This document shows positions 61,250-64,000 of a stretch of 64,000 nt of DNA, one piece after another. The notes below the pieces were generated by a model. That model searched no databases, had not been told where the DNA came from, and was given only the letters and a program-made list of their open reading frames with translations. Position 1 is the stretch's first letter. Each line of letters begins with the position of its first letter. Both the position numbers and the translations under genes were made by a program. The stretch is from NCBI GenBank assembly GCA_946902875.1, contig OX336340.1, positions 1,285,501 through 1,349,500 on the forward strand, read 5' to 3'. This DNA is from Nematopogon swammerdamellus (lineage: Eukaryota > Arthropoda > Insecta > Lepidoptera > Adelidae).

Positions 61250-61600
61250 AAAACTTGAGGGCAGATCGATAGCTTTTTGAAAGAACGATTTGATTAATTT
61301 CACTCGATTGAAAAACACTATACTTTCTGGAAGACAGCATGTCACCGAGGGCAGCAACGAAGCCAAAGCTGCATTCAGGTAAACAATATACTTTCTCGTA
61401 AATAACAACTCATCGATCGATATAGCAAGGCCAAAGCCCGACCCGAGCCGCTTCATGTAATAGACACATACTTTTTCAAAGACAAAATGTCACCAATGAC
61501 GAGGCCGAAGACACAGCCGCTTCAATATAAAATATATCTTTCACGAAGATAGTAAGGGCGAGGCCGAAAGTCGAGGTCCGTTCAGTCAGGTAAATAACGT
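61250..61600 (-). repeat. Decayed array related to the 68-bp minisatellite
   Basis: On the minus strand the motif CTGAACG…GACCTCGACTTTCGGCCTCG, CCCTTAC, then GAAGCGGCTGTGTCTTCGGC, then GAAGCGGCTCGGGTCGGGC, then GAATGCAGCTTTGGCTTCG recurs at roughly 60-70-bp steps. This matches the CTGAACGCAGCTCGGCCTTCGG order of the 37-kb array. At least four units, heavily diverged. Confidence 0.6.
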
Positions 61601-61604
61601 AGGT

Positions 61605-63490
61605 ACATAAATGATCGTTCTAACGCAAGAATTATACACAGATTTTAATAGCTTAATCGCCCGCTAGAGGCGCTCGCACCTTTTACAAACGATCTTTGAC
61701 GATCATCGAACGGACGACTGCAACTTGCCATCGACATGCTGACAAAACTTGGCACTTTCGTCTCAATGAAAGAAACAAAATGAAATATTTTCCCAGCTTA
61801 GGAATAGCGTATTTGCATGTCCATTTCTAGATGCAATGCACGCAGAGTTTACCAAGAATATGAAAAGCGTCGAGGACCATGCACACACATTGTTGCACGA
61901 CATGTTTATCTCAGCCTCCATTCTTGCTGTAAGCTCCTCCCCCTGCCTCCTGGCTCTTTGTGCTCTCCTCGTAGTCCCTGCACTGAAATTATAATGCTAA
62001 ACGCCTGTAAACAACAGTTTCCTCGTTCCTTCCTCCCAGACTTAAGCCTTGGCCCGAGTCTGTCCGACATTCAACAGGCAATAAAAACGAAGCGACTGCG
62101 ACTAATAAATGTTTACCCTTGCCTGTTTGCGGCGTATTAAACGGGGAAGCTCACTGCTTTACTGAAAATAATGGAAAGAAATATGAGAGCAATAAAGCCT
62201 TTGTGCTTGGAAGAATTTGGTGCTTCGCCACTGGTCTGTGTCTCGTCTTGAGAAACTGTTTTAATTATATTTTCATTTACTTTTTTTTTCAAAATGATAC
62301 ATTAATACAGAACATTTTAAAAGTTGGGTATAATTTGTTTAGGAAACCTCTTCGACATAAAATATGGAGGTCATAATAGGTACGCTACTCAACACCATCA
62401 TTCAGACAAATCTTTTACAACATATGAATCCATGTTTTTCTCCCACTCATCACTCAAAGGTTGACTGAAAACGATCGCTTGTAAAGAAAAGTCCGCCTTT
62501 GCGCGCTCCTGTATTTTATTGTTTCTTTTTTTATGCATTGCTGTTCTTTCAATTTGTCTTTTTAGTTTCTATTCTAATAATGTTCTATTGTCTAAGATAA
62601 ATTGATTACTTTGATAACAAATTTGTATTTTATCAAGTTACCTACGATACGAGTTCTACGTTAGCAATTTTGCAAACCTCAGCGACCCCACATCGTGAGT
62701 CGTACTATGAATATTTTGTACGGGGAGCGGGAAAAGGCAGTTCACGCTAGGCCTGAACACAAAGGGCGTGCAGGAGGGGACAGATTAATATTTTTTCGTG
62801 AATAGACGACGAAGGCATTGTAAATGTTGTGCTCAGTCAGTCTGACTTGTCGCGCCTCGGTGCGCCTCAATGCTGAGACATTCCTCAGTGGGTGTTCTCA
62901 AGGGGAGGCCTCAGGGGTGATTCCTCGAGAGAACTCCTGAGGGGAACTCCGTTGGGCCTCGCGGATACTGTAATCATGCACTTTTCATGTTATTTCATTT
63001 TTTCATTTATTCGTTTCAGTCTTAGGTAGGTACTACACCGCCGGTACACTTGAATTCGTCACAAATTTTATACAAAGATTTTAACAATTATAACTTTCTG
63101 GGTCCAGCCATGGCAAGGGACTAATAATTGACTATGTTCTAGCCTAGGCAATAATATACCCACCAAATTATCAAGCGAATGGATATCTATTTCTGAATGG
63201 AGTCACCGTTAAGTTTCGAAAAGTAAGGACATGAGTATTTACTGCCCCTTCTTTTCGGAAAATCTCAATGCGCTTCAATGCTGAGAAATTCGTCAGCGGG
63301 AGTTGTCTTTCCTTTAAACTATACGAATGCTGCAATGATGTACATTAGGCCATTCTGATCCTAACGTCCATCGCTTTACATTGGTAAAAATATATTTGTC
63401 GTAATTTTTCCGAATTTTGCAATGAAATCTCATAATTATTCACCCCAACTGTGATCTTAGTCGTCTGTTTGTTAATCATTTTAAAATAAA
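61605..63490. other. Mostly unrecognised
   Basis: No supported gene. CGCCTCAATGCTGAGACATTC (62864) and CGCTTCAATGCTGAGAAATTC (63270) form a diverged direct repeat about 400 bp apart. A compact inverted cluster GGGGAGGCCTCAGGGGTGATT, CCTCGAGAGAACTCCTGAGG lies at 62900-62940. Confidence 0.35.
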
Positions 63491-63494
63491 AAAT

Positions 63495-63832
63495 CTGTTA
63501 AGTGCGAGTTTTACTCGCGCACGGAGGTGTATGTATCTATCCGCCTATCTTTTGTCTTTCAGCAATGCAATGTATAAAAGCCTGTGTCGCCATCTATTAT
63601 TCAGTAGTGTGACTAATCGATTTTTCGGTACGTTTGTTGTATGGGAGCCCCCCTTAATTTTTAACATTTTATTTTTTTTATTATTTGTTGTTATATCCGC
63701 CGTAGTAACACATATTCTGTGAAAATTTCAACGGGTTATCTATTACGTTTCAAGAGATACAGCCCTCGGACAGACGGACGGACGGACGGCGGAGGCTTAG
63801 TAATAGGCTTCCGTACGAGATACGGAAACCTA
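63495..63832 (-). mobile_element. (GTCY)n element, copy 4
   Basis: Plus strand: AAGTGCGAGTTTTACTCGCG, CACGGAGG, GTCGCCATCTATTATTCAG, TTGTTATATCCGCCGTAGTA, AGATACAGCCCTCGGACAGA, CGGACGGACGGACGGCGG, ACGAGATACGGAAACCT. Complement of 15923-16322. Confidence 0.7.
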
Positions 63833-64000
63833 AAAATTAACCTGACTTTTTAGATTGTGAGAGGTGACATTCTTCATTCATGACGACTTGCTAAACGTGC
63901 TATAAATGTCACAAAGTTCGTTTACAAAGGGTAAAAATATGCTCACACCTGGGAATGTTATCACGATCCGGAGTAGTCAAAGAGTTCTTCTACCGCCTAT

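Noticed and set aside
1..64000. LTR retrotransposons
   Set aside because: I looked for paired TG…CA direct repeats with a primer site or gag/pol text and found none that hold up. The 93-bp repeats at 15833/16323 lack these features.

Overview
The window looks like nuclear DNA from an insect, most likely a moth or butterfly (Lepidoptera). It is AT-rich and has no operon structure. I could not support a single intact host gene. Nearly everything recognisable is transposon-derived: one abundant SINE family, a second tRNA-headed SINE, 5'-truncated non-LTR retrotransposons, a Penelope-like fragment, mariner and maT (DD37D) elements, a PIF/Harbinger derivative, Helitron ends (A|TC...CTAG|T with a GCGGGC-type end), elements carrying (GTCY)n microsatellites, many MITEs and several tandem arrays. 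The lepidopteran call rests on familiarity with these repeat types and is an inference.

Layout. 0-3 kb: SINE pieces and two opposed copies of a repeat here called Rep1. 3.1-5.7 kb: a long-TIR MITE split by a deleted mariner, a perfect 189-bp-arm hairpin element and a TTAA-flanked MITE. 6-8.3 kb: family C copies, a LINE tail, a 253-bp MITE. 8.6-14.3 kb: a 0.9 kb Rep1 tandem duplication whose second copy is split by a 2.2 kb composite insertion ending in a 154-bp-arm palindrome; further on, a LINE with 7-bp target duplications sits in another Rep1 copy. 14.3-25 kb: a second hairpin element, SINEs, LINE fragments, and a 60-bp perfect palindrome inside a reverse transcriptase relic. 25.3-28.2 kb: a Harbinger derivative, an RTE-like LINE tail and an 11-copy 58-bp array. 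29-36 kb: SINEs, LINE 3' ends and an internally inverted Penelope fragment. 36.4-39.1 kb: microsatellites and about 20 copies of a 68-bp unit abutting a Helitron 3' end. 41-51 kb: MITEs, a maT element split by a second deleted mariner, LINE and SINE relics. 51-64 kb: Helitrons, SINEs, a TIR transposon with a SINE inside its terminal repeat, a decayed antisense version of the 68-bp array, and long stretches where I see nothing.

The elements form clear nests: mariner in MITE, mariner in maT, SINE in Rep1, LINE in Rep1, LINE in Helitron, SINE in a TIR element. Several exact target-site duplications can be read directly, so relative insertion order is available. The most unusual signals are a SINE head combining a tRNA-type A box with a 5S-rRNA-like segment, and long hairpin elements whose two arms are identical within each copy although the copies differ from each other. 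No bacterial, viral or intact protein-coding system was found.
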